Below are positions 52,096 through 60,001 of a stretch of 64,000 nucleotides of DNA, in pieces (position 1 is the first letter of the stretch; the number at the start of each line of letters is the position of its first letter). The stretch is taken from the NCBI RefSeq assembly GCF_014649875.1, contig NZ_BMTW01000013.1, forward strand, positions 62,001-126,000. The letters are read 5' to 3'. This DNA comes from Streptomyces rubiginosohelvolus. GTDB lineage: Bacteria; Actinomycetota; Actinomycetes; Streptomycetales; Streptomycetaceae. Under the pieces are notes generated by a model, which saw only the letters and a program-made list of their open reading frames with translations, made no database searches and was not told the DNA's origin. The position numbers and the translations under genes are program-made.

Positions 52096-53396
52096 ACGAC
52101 ACCCCGGCCTGCCCGCACAGCGCCACCACCCCCGAAAACGCCCCCGAGCTCTTCACCTGGGAGTTCGCCACCGACCCCTACCCCGCCTACGCCTGGCTCC
52201 GCGAGCACCGCCCCGTGCACCGCACCGCGCTGCCCAGCGGGGTCGAGGCCTGGCTCGTGACCCGGTACGGGGATGCCCGGCAGGCGCTCGCCGACGCGCG
52301 GCTCTCCAAGAACCCGGCCAACCACGCCGAGTCGCCGCACGCCAAGGGGAAGACGGGGATCCCGGGGGAGCGCAAGGCGGAGTTGATGACGCATCTGCTC
52401 AATATCGACCCGCCGGACCACACCCGACTGCGCCGGCTCGTGTCCAAGGCGTTCACCCCGCGCCGGGTCGCGGAGTTCGCGCCCCGCGTGCAGGAGCTGA
52501 CGGACCAACTCATCGACGGCTTCATCGAGGAGGGGAAGGCCGATCTGATCCATGACTTCGCCTTCCCCCTCCCCATCTACGCCATCTGCGACCTGCTCGG
52601 CGTCCCCCGCGAGGATCAGGACGACTTCCGGGACTGGGCGGGCATGATGATCCGGCACGGGGGCGGGCCGCGCGGCGGGGTCGCCCGGTCGGTGAAGAAG
52701 ATGCGCGGCTATCTCGCCGAACTCATCCACCGTAAAAGGGAGAATCCCGGCGACGACCTGATCTCCGGGCTGATCCGGGCCAGCGACCACGGCGAGCACC
52801 TCACGGAGAACGAGGCGGCCGCGATGGCGTTCATCCTCTTGTTCGCCGGGTTCGAGACGACGGTCAACCTGATCGGGAACGGGACGTACGCCCTGCTGCG
52901 CCACCCCGAGCAGCGGGCCGCGCTGCAGGCTTCCCTGGAATCCGGGGAGAGCGCGCTGCTGGCCACCGGGATCGAGGAACTGCTCCGGTTCGACGGGCCG
53001 GTCGAGATGGCGACCTGGCGGTATGCCACCGAGCCGCTGACCCTGGGCGGCGAGGAGATCGCCGCCGGGGACCCCGTACTGGTCGTGCTCGCGGCGGCCG
53101 ACCGGGACCCGGAACGGTTCACGGATCCGGACGTTCTGGACCTTGCACGGAGTGACAATCAGCACCTCGGTTACGGGCACGGCATCCACTACTGCCTGGG
53201 GGCGCCGCTGGCCCGGCTCGAAGGACAGACCGCGCTGGCCACGCTCCTGAAGCGCCTTCCTGACCTGCGACTTGCTGAGGAAGCGACCGATTTGCGCTGG
53301 CGCGGCGGGCTCATCATGCGCGGACTGCGCACCCTTCCGGTCGCGTTCGAACCGGGAATCCGTTCCGAAGAAAGTGACACGCTGTCAACTCTGTGA
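52092..53396 (+). CDS. Cytochrome P450 (CYP107/105-like)
   Basis: A 434-aa P450 with all landmarks: I-helix FILLFAGFETTVN, ExxR in EELLRFDGP, and haem loop LGYGHGIHYCLGAPLARLEGQ. Translationally coupled to mazG, an unusual position for a P450; the coupling appears in the same place in related Streptomyces as I recall. No ferredoxin is adjacent. Substrate unknown. Confidence 0.94.
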   Translation: MNDTPACPHSATTPENAPELFTWEFATDPYPAYAWLREHRPVHRTALPSGVEAWLVTRYGDARQALADARLSKNPANHAESPHAKGKTGIPGERKAELMTHLLNIDPPDHTRLRRLVSKAFTPRRVAEFAPRVQELTDQLIDGFIEEGKADLIHDFAFPLPIYAICDLLGVPREDQDDFRDWAGMMIRHGGGPRGGVARSVKKMRGYLAELIHRKRENPGDDLISGLIRASDHGEHLTENEAAAMAFILLFAGFETTVNLIGNGTYALLRHPEQRAALQASLESGESALLATGIEELLRFDGPVEMATWRYATEPLTLGGEEIAAGDPVLVVLAAADRDPERFTDPDVLDLARSDNQHLGYGHGIHYCLGAPLARLEGQTALATLLKRLPDLRLAEEATDLRWRGGLIMRGLRTLPVAFEPGIRSEESDTLSTL

Positions 53397-53423
53397 CTTT
53401 CACGTGATCTGCGCTGCATCGAC

Positions 53424-53453
53424 TTGTGACACACGTTCGAGTCCCGCTAGGTT
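53424..53453 (+). promoter_or_regulatory. Promoter of the first Rpf gene
   Basis: -35-like TTGTGA (53424-53429) and -10-like TAGGTT (53448-53453), 18 nt apart, with about 115 nt of leader before the start. Confidence 0.6.
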
Positions 53454-53572
53454 CACGGTTCGACGCGTCGGTCGCACGTTGCTCACGCGTCACTTGTGCG
53501 CCGACGCAGGCACGGAATCCCGCTGCGCGGCGCTCAGGTCACTCGCTTGTCAGTCGCACGGAAGGCATACCC

Positions 53573-54616
53573 ATGGGCTCCGCGAACGGCAGACACCGCC
53601 GCCCTCGCCAGGCACCCGCCATCGTCGTCGCCGCAGGGGTGACGGGGTCGGCCATCGCCATCCCGCTGCTCGGGGCGAGCGGCGCGACCGCGGCCGAGGC
53701 CTCCACCTGGGACCGGGTCGCGGAGTGCGAGAGCGGCGGCATGTGGAGCGCCGACCTCGGCAACGGCTACTACGGCGGGCTCCAGTTCTCGCAGGAGACC
53801 TGGTCGGCGTACGGCGGTACGGAGTTCGCGCCCCGCGCCGACCTCGCCAGCCGGTCGCAGCAGATCTCCGTCGCCGAGAAGGTCCTGGACGACCAGGGCC
53901 CCACGGCGTGGCCGAGCTGTGCGGTGATCTCAGGTCTCGCGGTGGACGGCAGCCTCCCGGGCGTCGACCCGGGCACCTCGCCCGCCCCCGACCCGACGGC
54001 CACCCCGACCGACGAAGCGGACGCACCCGACGAAGCGGATGAATCCGGCAAGTCCGGTGAAACTGATGAGTCCGGCAAGGGTGACAAGGGTGATGAGAGC
54101 GGCAAGGGTGACCCTGCGGACAAGGGTGACAGCGCTGACGCGGAGAAGGGCGGCGAAGCCCCCGACTCCTTGGTGACGCCCTCCACTCCACCCTCCTCCG
54201 AGGCTCCCGACGCCACCGACCCCTCCACCGCCCCCGACTCCTCGAAGGGCAAGGGCGGCAAGCACCGCGGCACCCCGGCGCCCGAGGAGGCCGGAGCGGG
54301 TCAGGAGGACGGTCCGCGCGGCTCCGGCCGGCACGCCTCGCGCGGCGACGGCGACGCCCGGGACGGCGGTGCGGCGGCCGGTGCGTACACGGTGCAGCCC
54401 GGCGACAACCTCTGGGCCATCGCCGACGCCCAGGAACTCCCTGACGGCTGGACCGGTCTCTACGAGGCCAACAAGGACCTCCTGGGCTCCGACCCGGACC
54501 TGATCCTGCCCGGCCAGAACCTGGATCTGGGGCTGGGCCAGGCCGCCGGCCAGGCCGCGCCGGAAGGTGCCGAAGAGCCTGCCGAGGAGTCCGCCGAGGC
54601 GCCTGCCGCCAACTGA
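53573..54616 (+). CDS. Rpf-type cell wall hydrolase with LysM domain
   Basis: A 347-aa resuscitation-promoting factor. Signal peptide at residues 1-42 (ending ATAAEA), Rpf/transglycosylase domain at about 43-120 with the catalytic Glu in RVAECESGGMWS, then an Asp/Ser/Gly/Lys-rich linker of about 145 residues with repeated DESGK/GDKGD units, and a LysM at about 267-315 (YTVQPGDNLWAIADAQELP). Cleaves peptidoglycan at germination and outgrowth. ATG 53573 follows AAGG. Its neighbour at 55087 is the shorter paralogue. Confidence 0.93.
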   Translation: MGSANGRHRRPRQAPAIVVAAGVTGSAIAIPLLGASGATAAEASTWDRVAECESGGMWSADLGNGYYGGLQFSQETWSAYGGTEFAPRADLASRSQQISVAEKVLDDQGPTAWPSCAVISGLAVDGSLPGVDPGTSPAPDPTATPTDEADAPDEADESGKSGETDESGKGDKGDESGKGDPADKGDSADAEKGGEAPDSLVTPSTPPSSEAPDATDPSTAPDSSKGKGGKHRGTPAPEEAGAGQEDGPRGSGRHASRGDGDARDGGAAAGAYTVQPGDNLWAIADAQELPDGWTGLYEANKDLLGSDPDLILPGQNLDLGLGQAAGQAAPEGAEEPAEESAEAPAAN

Positions 54617-54654
54617 TCCAATTCGGGAAAATACCCCGAAAACAGAGGCAGTTA

Positions 54655-54696
54655 AGAGACCTATGTCCACTTTGCGTAAGTGAGACATGGGTCTCT
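54655..54696 (+). terminator. Terminator of the first Rpf gene
   Basis: AGAGACC-T-ATGTC-C-ACTT pairs with AAGT-GA-GACAT-G-GGTCTCT around TGCGT, followed by TTGCTTC. A strong intrinsic hairpin. Confidence 0.85.
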
Positions 54697-54807
54697 TTGC
54701 TTCAACTCACGCTCCCCTTCCGGCCCATTCGTACACATCGCCCCCGACCTGCGGAAACGACCCACCAACCGCCGCGAGTTCGGGCTGATTGCCCCCTATG
54801 TCCATCT

Positions 54808-54837
54808 TTGAATGTCGGGGTTGCCTGTGTTTACGGT
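54808..54837 (+). promoter_or_regulatory. Candidate promoter for the riboswitch-rpf transcript
   Basis: -35-like TTGAAT (54808-54813) and -10-like TACGGT (54832-54837) with an 18-nt spacer, about 25 nt before the riboswitch. Confidence 0.5.
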
Positions 54838-54861
54838 CTAAGCCGCTCGCACCGCGGGCCC

Positions 54862-55080
54862 CGTCGACCGTCACGCCGAATCCTGCCGTCGGTCGAAGGG
54901 AACAGACGCGTAAGCGCCGTAGGCAGGAGCGGGGGACCCAGGTAAGCCGCCGGGTCCGCACAGCCCCTCCAGGGGGTGTACGGGACCGGCTAGGGGTGAA
55001 GCCGTGCGCAAGGTCGCACGGCCGGGCAACTCATCAGCCCGAACCCGACAGCTCACCTCGTAGGCGTCGGTGAGGAGATT
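54862..55080 (+). promoter_or_regulatory. ydaO/yuaA-type c-di-AMP riboswitch
   Basis: The leader of the second Rpf gene has the conserved pieces of ydaO riboswitches in order: CGAATCCTGCC near 54875, GGGGGACCCAGGTAAG near 54931, TAGGGGTGAAGCC near 54992, and CCCGACAGCTCACCTCGTAGGCG near 55045. This class binds c-di-AMP and generally turns genes off. In Streptomyces it is known upstream of an rpf gene. The last stem (CTCACC/GGTGAG) lies directly over the GAGGAGA ribosome site. Confidence 0.92.
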
Positions 55081-55086
55081 CGTTCC

Positions 55087-55794
55087 ATGCTGCTGAACAG
55101 CAAGGGCAAGCACCGCCGCCCGTCCAAGGCCGCCCGTATCGCCACCCTCGCGGGTGTCACCGGTGCCGCCGTCGCCGTCCCGCTGATGGGCGCGACCAAC
55201 GCTTCCGCCGCCTCCGTCGAGACCTGGGACGCCGTCGCCCAGTGCGAGTCCGGCGGCAACTGGTCCATCAACACCGGCAACGGCTACTACGGCGGACTGC
55301 AGTTCTCGCAGTCCAGCTGGGCCGCCGCCGGCGGTACGCAGTACGCCTCGCGCGCCGACCTGGCCTCCAAGGACCAGCAGATCGCCACCGCCGAGAAGCT
55401 TCTCGACATGCAGGGCCCGGGCGCTTGGGCCTGCGCCGGTGCCGGCGGCCTCACCAACGACGGTGTGGACCCGGGCGTGAACCCCGGCGGCTCCGGCCAG
55501 TCCGAGAGCAAGCCCGAGCAGGCGCAGCCCGAGCGTCAGGCCGAGCAGCCCACCACGCGCAGCGAGCAGCGCGAGGCCCCCAAGGCCGAGAGCAAGAAGA
55601 CCGTCACCACCCCGACCGGCGACAAGGTCAAGAAGGGCGACGGCGAGTACAAGGTCAAGGCCGGCGACACCCTGAGCAAGATCGCTCAGAAGGAAGACGT
55701 CAAGGGCGGCTGGAGCAAGCTCTTCAAGCTCAACGACGACATCGTCGAGGACGCCAACCTGATCTTCCCGGGTCAGCAGCTCCACCTGAAGTAA
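55087..55794 (+). CDS. rpfA: Rpf-type cell wall hydrolase with LysM, riboswitch-controlled
   Basis: A 235-aa secreted muralytic enzyme: signal peptide (to about residue 43, NASAAS), Rpf domain at about 44-120 with the catalytic Glu in AVAQCESGGNWS, a Gln/Glu/Pro/Lys linker, and a C-terminal LysM (YKVKAGDTLSKIAQKEDV ... LIFPGQQLHLK). Works in spore germination and growth of the cell wall. Expression is likely set by c-di-AMP through the leader riboswitch. The rpfA name follows the riboswitch-linked Streptomyces gene. Confidence 0.93.
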   Translation: MLLNSKGKHRRPSKAARIATLAGVTGAAVAVPLMGATNASAASVETWDAVAQCESGGNWSINTGNGYYGGLQFSQSSWAAAGGTQYASRADLASKDQQIATAEKLLDMQGPGAWACAGAGGLTNDGVDPGVNPGGSGQSESKPEQAQPERQAEQPTTRSEQREAPKAESKKTVTTPTGDKVKKGDGEYKVKAGDTLSKIAQKEDVKGGWSKLFKLNDDIVEDANLIFPGQQLHLK

Positions 55795-55852
55795 TCGCCG
55801 TCTCTCCTCCCCGGAGGGAGAGGGTCCGGCGGCACTCTCCCTCGCACGGCTT

Positions 55853-55893
55853 CCCGGCCCGGCGCGCTCTTCCCCCCAGCGCGCCGGGCCGGG
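55853..55893 (+). terminator. Terminator after rpfA
   Basis: CCCGGCCCGGCGCGCT (55853-55868) and AGCGCGCCGGGCCGGG (55878-55893) form a perfect 16-bp stem with a 9-nt loop, followed by TTCTTCG. Confidence 0.92.
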
Positions 55894-55942
55894 TTCTTCG
55901 TGGGCGGCGGGCGTCCGGGGGCCCGTATGCGTTCACCTCTTG

Positions 55943-55970
55943 TTGTTACCGCTCAGTAGATTTCTAGAGT
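55943..55970 (+). promoter_or_regulatory. Candidate eno promoter
   Basis: -35-like TTGTTA (55943-55948) and -10-like TAGAGT (55965-55970), 16 nt apart, in an AT-rich patch about 150 nt before the eno start. The remaining 55795-56117 gap holds only the rpfA terminator and this. Confidence 0.5.
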
Positions 55971-56117
55971 TCTGTCCCGCTATGCAGGCCCTTGGGTCCT
56001 TTTTCGTCCCAGGAGGCGGGCGGGCGGCCGACGGACGCGGCCGGGCCGGATAGGCTCGGGTCGCAAGGCCACAGTGACCCTGCACAACCAGTGTCAGATC
56101 CCAGAAGGAGATGCCTC

Positions 56118-57398
56118 GTGCCGTCCATCGACGTCGTCGTAGCCAGGGAAATCCTCGACTCCCGGGGCAACCCCACGGTCGAGGTCGAGGTCGGCCTCGA
56201 CGACGGCAGCACGGGCCGTGCTGCCGTTCCGTCCGGCGCCTCCACCGGTGCGTTCGAGGCCATCGAGCTTCGCGACGGTGACCCCAACCGCTACCAGGGC
56301 AAGGGCGTCGAGAAGGCCGTCCTCGCCGTCATCGAGCAGATCGGCCCGGAGCTCGTCGGGTACGACGCCACCGAGCAGCGCCTCATCGACCAGGCGATGT
56401 TCGACCTGGACGCCACCGAGAACAAGGCCTCGCTCGGCGCGAACGCCATCCTCGGCGTCTCGCTGGCCGTCGCGCACGCCGCCTCCGAGGCGTCCGACCT
56501 GCCGCTCTTCCGCTACCTCGGCGGCCCGAACGCGCACCTGCTGCCCGTTCCGATGATGAACATCCTGAACGGCGGCTCGCACGCCGACTCCAACGTGGAC
56601 ATCCAGGAGTTCATGATCGCCCCGATCGGCGCGGAGTCCTTCTCCGAGGCCCTGCGCTGGGGCGCGGAGATCTACCACACGCTGAAGAAGGTCCTGAAGA
56701 CCAAGGGCCTGTCCACCGGACTCGGCGACGAGGGCGGCTTCGCCCCGAACCTGGAGTCCAACCGCGCCGCCCTGGACCTCATCGTCGAGGCCATCAAGGA
56801 GGCCGGTTACGTCCCGGGCCGCGACATCGCGCTCGCGCTCGACGTCGCCGCGTCCGAGTTCTACAAGGACGGCGTCTACGAGTTCGAGGGCAAGTCCCGC
56901 TCGGCCGCCGAGATGACCGAGTACTACGAGGAGCTCGTCTCCGCGTACCCGCTGGTCTCCATCGAGGACCCGCTGTACGAGGACGACTGGGCCGGCTGGA
57001 AGGTCATCACCGACCGCATCGGCGCCAAGGTGCAGATCGTCGGCGACGACCTCTTCGTCACCAACCCCGAGCGCCTGGCCCGCGGCATCGAGGAGGGCTC
57101 CGCCAACGCCCTGCTCGTCAAGGTCAACCAGATCGGTTCGCTGACCGAGACCCTGGACGCCGTCGAGCTGGCCCAGCGCAACGGCTTCAAGTGCATGATG
57201 TCGCACCGCTCCGGTGAGACCGAGGACGTCACCATCGCCGACCTCGCCGTCGCCGTGAACTGCGGCCAGATCAAGACAGGCGCCCCGGCCCGCTCGGACC
57301 GCGTCGCCAAGTACAACCAGCTGCTGCGCATCGAGGAGATCCTCGACGACGCCGCGGTGTACGCGGGCCGCTCCGCCTTCCCGCGTTTCAAGGGCTGA
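56118..57398 (+). CDS. eno: Enolase
   Basis: A 426-aa glycolytic enzyme interconverting 2-phosphoglycerate and phosphoenolpyruvate. AREILDSRGNPTVEVEV near the start, PSGASTG loop, NILNGGSHADSNVDIQEFMI, GDEGGFAPNL, the metal ligands in ALDVAAS, SIEDPLYEDDW and VGDDLFVTNP, the catalytic Lys in LVKVNQIG and SHRSGETED are all present. GTG at 56118 follows AGAAGGAG. Opens the eno-divIC-DUF501-ppx run. Confidence 0.98.
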   Translation: MPSIDVVVAREILDSRGNPTVEVEVGLDDGSTGRAAVPSGASTGAFEAIELRDGDPNRYQGKGVEKAVLAVIEQIGPELVGYDATEQRLIDQAMFDLDATENKASLGANAILGVSLAVAHAASEASDLPLFRYLGGPNAHLLPVPMMNILNGGSHADSNVDIQEFMIAPIGAESFSEALRWGAEIYHTLKKVLKTKGLSTGLGDEGGFAPNLESNRAALDLIVEAIKEAGYVPGRDIALALDVAASEFYKDGVYEFEGKSRSAAEMTEYYEELVSAYPLVSIEDPLYEDDWAGWKVITDRIGAKVQIVGDDLFVTNPERLARGIEEGSANALLVKVNQIGSLTETLDAVELAQRNGFKCMMSHRSGETEDVTIADLAVAVNCGQIKTGAPARSDRVAKYNQLLRIEEILDDAAVYAGRSAFPRFKG

Positions 57399-57492
57399 CC
57401 CGCGGCGCCAAGTCGGTGGCCTCCGTCCGTCCCCGCACCCGGTCCCGTACCGTGTGCGGGGACGGACGTATGTGACGGGGAGGCGGGGAGAC

Positions 57493-57972
57493 ATGGCCGG
57501 CAAGGACCGTGACCGGTTCTCCACCGCGACCAGGCTGCGGCTGCTCGGCGAGCAGACCGCGGCCCGCGTGTACCGGTCGCAGAACCGCCGCCAGGCCCGC
57601 CGCTCCCGGCTCACCGGCCGGGCCGCGTTCCTGGCGCTGGTCGTCTGCTCCCTGGTGGTGGCGCTCGCCTACCCGATGCGGCAGTACGTCTCCCAGCGCG
57701 ACGAGATCGCCGAGCAGGAGCGGCTCTCGCAGGAGGCGGAGCGGCGTACCGAGGAACTGCGGGACGAGAAGGCGCGGCTCCAGGACGACGCGTACATCAT
57801 GCGCCTGGCCCGCCAGCACCTCCATTACGTCCTTCCCGGGGAGACCGGCTACACCGTGGCAGACCCCGACGCGGCGGAGGACCGCCGGTCGGAACCCGGC
57901 GCGAGCGACCGTCCCTGGCACTCCAACCTCTGGGACGGCGTGGACAGCGCCGACCGTGACGACCGCGACTGA
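57493..57972 (+). CDS. divIC: Septum formation initiator (DivIC/FtsB-like)
   Basis: A 159-aa single-pass membrane protein: basic cytoplasmic N-terminus, transmembrane helix at about residues 45-65 (AAFLALVVCSLVVALAYP), extracytoplasmic coiled coil (EQERLSQEAERRTEELRDEKARL), then the conserved DDAYIMRLARQHLHYVLPGETGYTV. DivIC works with FtsL/FtsQ in sporulation septation. Start ATG at 57493 follows GGGGAG. Location after eno is conserved. Confidence 0.93.
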   Translation: MAGKDRDRFSTATRLRLLGEQTAARVYRSQNRRQARRSRLTGRAAFLALVVCSLVVALAYPMRQYVSQRDEIAEQERLSQEAERRTEELRDEKARLQDDAYIMRLARQHLHYVLPGETGYTVADPDAAEDRRSEPGASDRPWHSNLWDGVDSADRDDRD

Positions 57973-58020
57973 CCGAGCCGCGACCCCCCCTTACGAGCTT
58001 CGAGCAGAACCAAGGCAGGC

Positions 58021-58635
58021 ATGGAAACGCCCCCTCCGCAGACCGAGTCCACCAAGCCCACCGACGCGGACATCGCCGCGTTCGAGCAGCAGCTCGGCCG
58101 CCCGCCGCGCGGTCTGCGCGCCATCGCGCACCGCTGCCCGTGCGGCAACCCGGACGTGGTGGAGACCCAGCCCCGTCTGGAGGACGGCACGCCGTTCCCG
58201 ACGACGTACTACCTGACCTGCCCCCGGGCGGCCTCGGCGATCGGCACGCTGGAGGCCAACGGGGTCATGAAGGAGATGACGGCCCGTCTGGAGACCGACC
58301 CGGAGCTGGCGAAGGCCTACCGGGCCGCGCACGAGGACTACATCACCCGCCGCGACGCCATCGAGGTCCTGGAGGGCTTCCCGAGCGCGGGCGGCATGCC
58401 GGACCGGGTGAAGTGCCTGCACGTCCTGGTCGGCCACTCGCTGGCCGCGGGCCCCGGGGTGAACCCGCTGGGCGACGAGGCCATCGCGATGCTGCCCGAG
58501 TGGTGGGCCAAGGGCCCCTGCGTCGCGCCGTGCGCGCCGACGGGCGAGGACGACGGCTGGACGGTCGACGAGGGCGACGAGGGCCACTTCGCCTTCCGCC
58601 CGCTCGACGGCCCCGCCGACGGGAAGGGCGCATGA
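58021..58635 (+). CDS. DUF501 protein
   Basis: A 204-aa DUF501 protein, regularly found between divIC and ppx in actinobacteria. ADIAAFEQQLGRPPRGL, AHRCPCGNPDVVETQPRL with a CxC pair, FPTTYYLTCPRAASAIGTLEANG, and VKCLHVLVGHSLAAGPGVNPLGDEA are conserved blocks. The function is unknown; the Cys-rich part may bind metal. The stop overlaps the ppx ATG (ATGA). Confidence 0.93.
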   Translation: METPPPQTESTKPTDADIAAFEQQLGRPPRGLRAIAHRCPCGNPDVVETQPRLEDGTPFPTTYYLTCPRAASAIGTLEANGVMKEMTARLETDPELAKAYRAAHEDYITRRDAIEVLEGFPSAGGMPDRVKCLHVLVGHSLAAGPGVNPLGDEAIAMLPEWWAKGPCVAPCAPTGEDDGWTVDEGDEGHFAFRPLDGPADGKGA

Positions 58636-59576
58636 CCCGGGTCGCCGCCGTCGACTGCGGCACCAACTCCATCCGGCTCCTCGTCGCCGACGTGGACCCC
58701 GCCACCGGCTCCTTCACCGAGCTGGACCGGCGGATGACGATCGTCCGCCTCGGCCAGGGCGTCGACCGGACCGGCCGGCTCGCCCCCGAGGCGCTGGAGC
58801 GGACGTTCGCGGCCTGCCGTGAGTACGCCGCCGCGATCGCGGAACTGGGCGCGGAACGGATCCGCTTCGTCGCCACCTCCGCCTCCCGCGACGCCGAGAA
58901 CAGCGCCGACTTCGTGGCCGGGGTGCGGGACATCCTGGGCGTCGAGCCCGAGGTGATCACCGGCGACCAGGAGGCCCAGCTCTCCTTCGACGGGGCCACC
59001 AAGGAGCTGGCCGGCAGCGACCATCTGGCGAAGCCTTATCTGGTCGTCGACATCGGCGGCGGCTCCACCGAGTTCGTCCTCGGCTCGGACGAGGTGGAGG
59101 CGGCCCGGTCCGTCGACATCGGCTGCGTACGGATGACGGAGCGTCACCTCGTCGTGGACGGGGCCGTCGTGGACCCGCCGAGCCACGAGCGGGCCGCCGC
59201 GATCCGCGCGGACATCGACGCCGCCCTCGACATCGCCGAGGAGACCGTGCCGCTCACCGGCGCGGGCACGCTCGTCGGCCTCGCGGGTACCGTCACCACG
59301 GTCGCCGGGATCGCGCTGGAGCTGGCGGAGTACGACTCCGGGGCCATCCACCACTCCCGGGTCTCCCGGGGCCAGGTCCGCGCGATCACCGAGCACCTGC
59401 TGCGCTCGACGCACGAGGAGCGCGCCGCGATCCCCGTGATGCACCCGGGCCGGGTCGACGTGATCGGCGCCGGGGCGCTCGTCCTGCTCGCGGTGATGGA
59501 GCGGACGGGAGCCCACGAGGTCGTCGTGAGCGAACACGACATCCTGGACGGGATCGCGTGGAGTGCGGCGGGCTGA
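58632..59576 (+). CDS. ppx: Ppx/GppA exopolyphosphatase family protein
   Basis: A 314-aa ASKHA-fold phosphatase that removes phosphate from polyphosphate or pppGpp. VAAVDCGTNSIRLLVADV (phosphate loop 1), ASRDAENSADFV, VVDIGGGSTEFVLGSDEVE (loop 2), and GLAGTVTTVAGI are visible. Only the catalytic core, without the HD-like C-terminal domain, as usual for actinobacterial Ppx1. Coupled to the DUF501 gene. Confidence 0.95.
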   Translation: MTRVAAVDCGTNSIRLLVADVDPATGSFTELDRRMTIVRLGQGVDRTGRLAPEALERTFAACREYAAAIAELGAERIRFVATSASRDAENSADFVAGVRDILGVEPEVITGDQEAQLSFDGATKELAGSDHLAKPYLVVDIGGGSTEFVLGSDEVEAARSVDIGCVRMTERHLVVDGAVVDPPSHERAAAIRADIDAALDIAEETVPLTGAGTLVGLAGTVTTVAGIALELAEYDSGAIHHSRVSRGQVRAITEHLLRSTHEERAAIPVMHPGRVDVIGAGALVLLAVMERTGAHEVVVSEHDILDGIAWSAAG

Positions 59577-59612
59577 CCGCCCCCGCTCAATCGCTTCGTC
59601 ACCTGCACCTTT

Positions 59613-59642
59613 GAGCCGCCCACCGGCTTCGGTGGGCCGCTC
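59613..59642 (+). terminator. Terminator after ppx
   Basis: GAGCCGCCCACC (59613-59624) pairs with GGTGGGCCGCTC (59631-59642) with one mismatch and a 6-nt loop. Confidence 0.75.
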
Positions 59643-59677
59643 GGGGGACCCCTTCCGGGACACGCGGCGAGAAAGTT

Positions 59678-59693
59678 CGTGAACTTCTTCACA
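59678..59693. promoter_or_regulatory. Rex-type operator, distal
   Basis: CGTGAACTTCTTCACA matches the Rex consensus TGTGAA-N4-TTCACA in 11 of its 12 fixed bases. Rex is the NADH/NAD+-sensing repressor of Streptomyces respiratory genes; ndh downstream oxidises NADH. Confidence 0.75.
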
Positions 59694-59950
59694 AGGAATT
59701 GGGCTCTGTCGGGCGCAGTTCGCGCCCCGTACGCCCCTGCGGGGCACTCCCGAGGCCCTGGAGGAGCGTCGCGGGCGCGTTCCCGGGGTGTTACGCCCGG
59801 GTGAAAGAGGGGCGTGCTTCACCCCGCCCGAAGGGTCAAGGTCCAGCTCACAAGCGGTGAACAACGTTTCCCGCAGTGTCGTGGTTCCCTTTCGTACCCA
59901 TGACCTGGGTCACGTGGGCGGCGAAGTGTAGCAGAGGGTCGGTCAATCCT

Positions 59951-59966
59951 TGTGAAGGGGCTCACG
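59951..59966. promoter_or_regulatory. Rex-type operator, proximal
   Basis: TGTGAAGGGGCTCACG is a weaker match to the same consensus (10 of the 12 fixed bases), 35 nt before the ndh start, where a bound repressor would block transcription or its start. Confidence 0.55.
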
Positions 59967-60001
59967 AGCACCCCCCTGGGGCGGGGTGGATACTCGATGG
60001 C

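Larger units (their letters stand above)
59577..60001. other. 425-nt regulatory gap before ndh
   Basis: No gene seen. Contains the ppx terminator (59613-59642), two Rex-like operators (59678-59693, 59951-59966), and an AT-richer stretch at 59670-59705. The transcript start of ndh is probably here. Confidence 0.7.

Noticed and set aside
53573..55794. Tandem Rpf genes as a recent duplication
   Set aside because: Linkers, lengths and leaders differ strongly; only the catalytic and LysM parts are similar, so the duplication is old.
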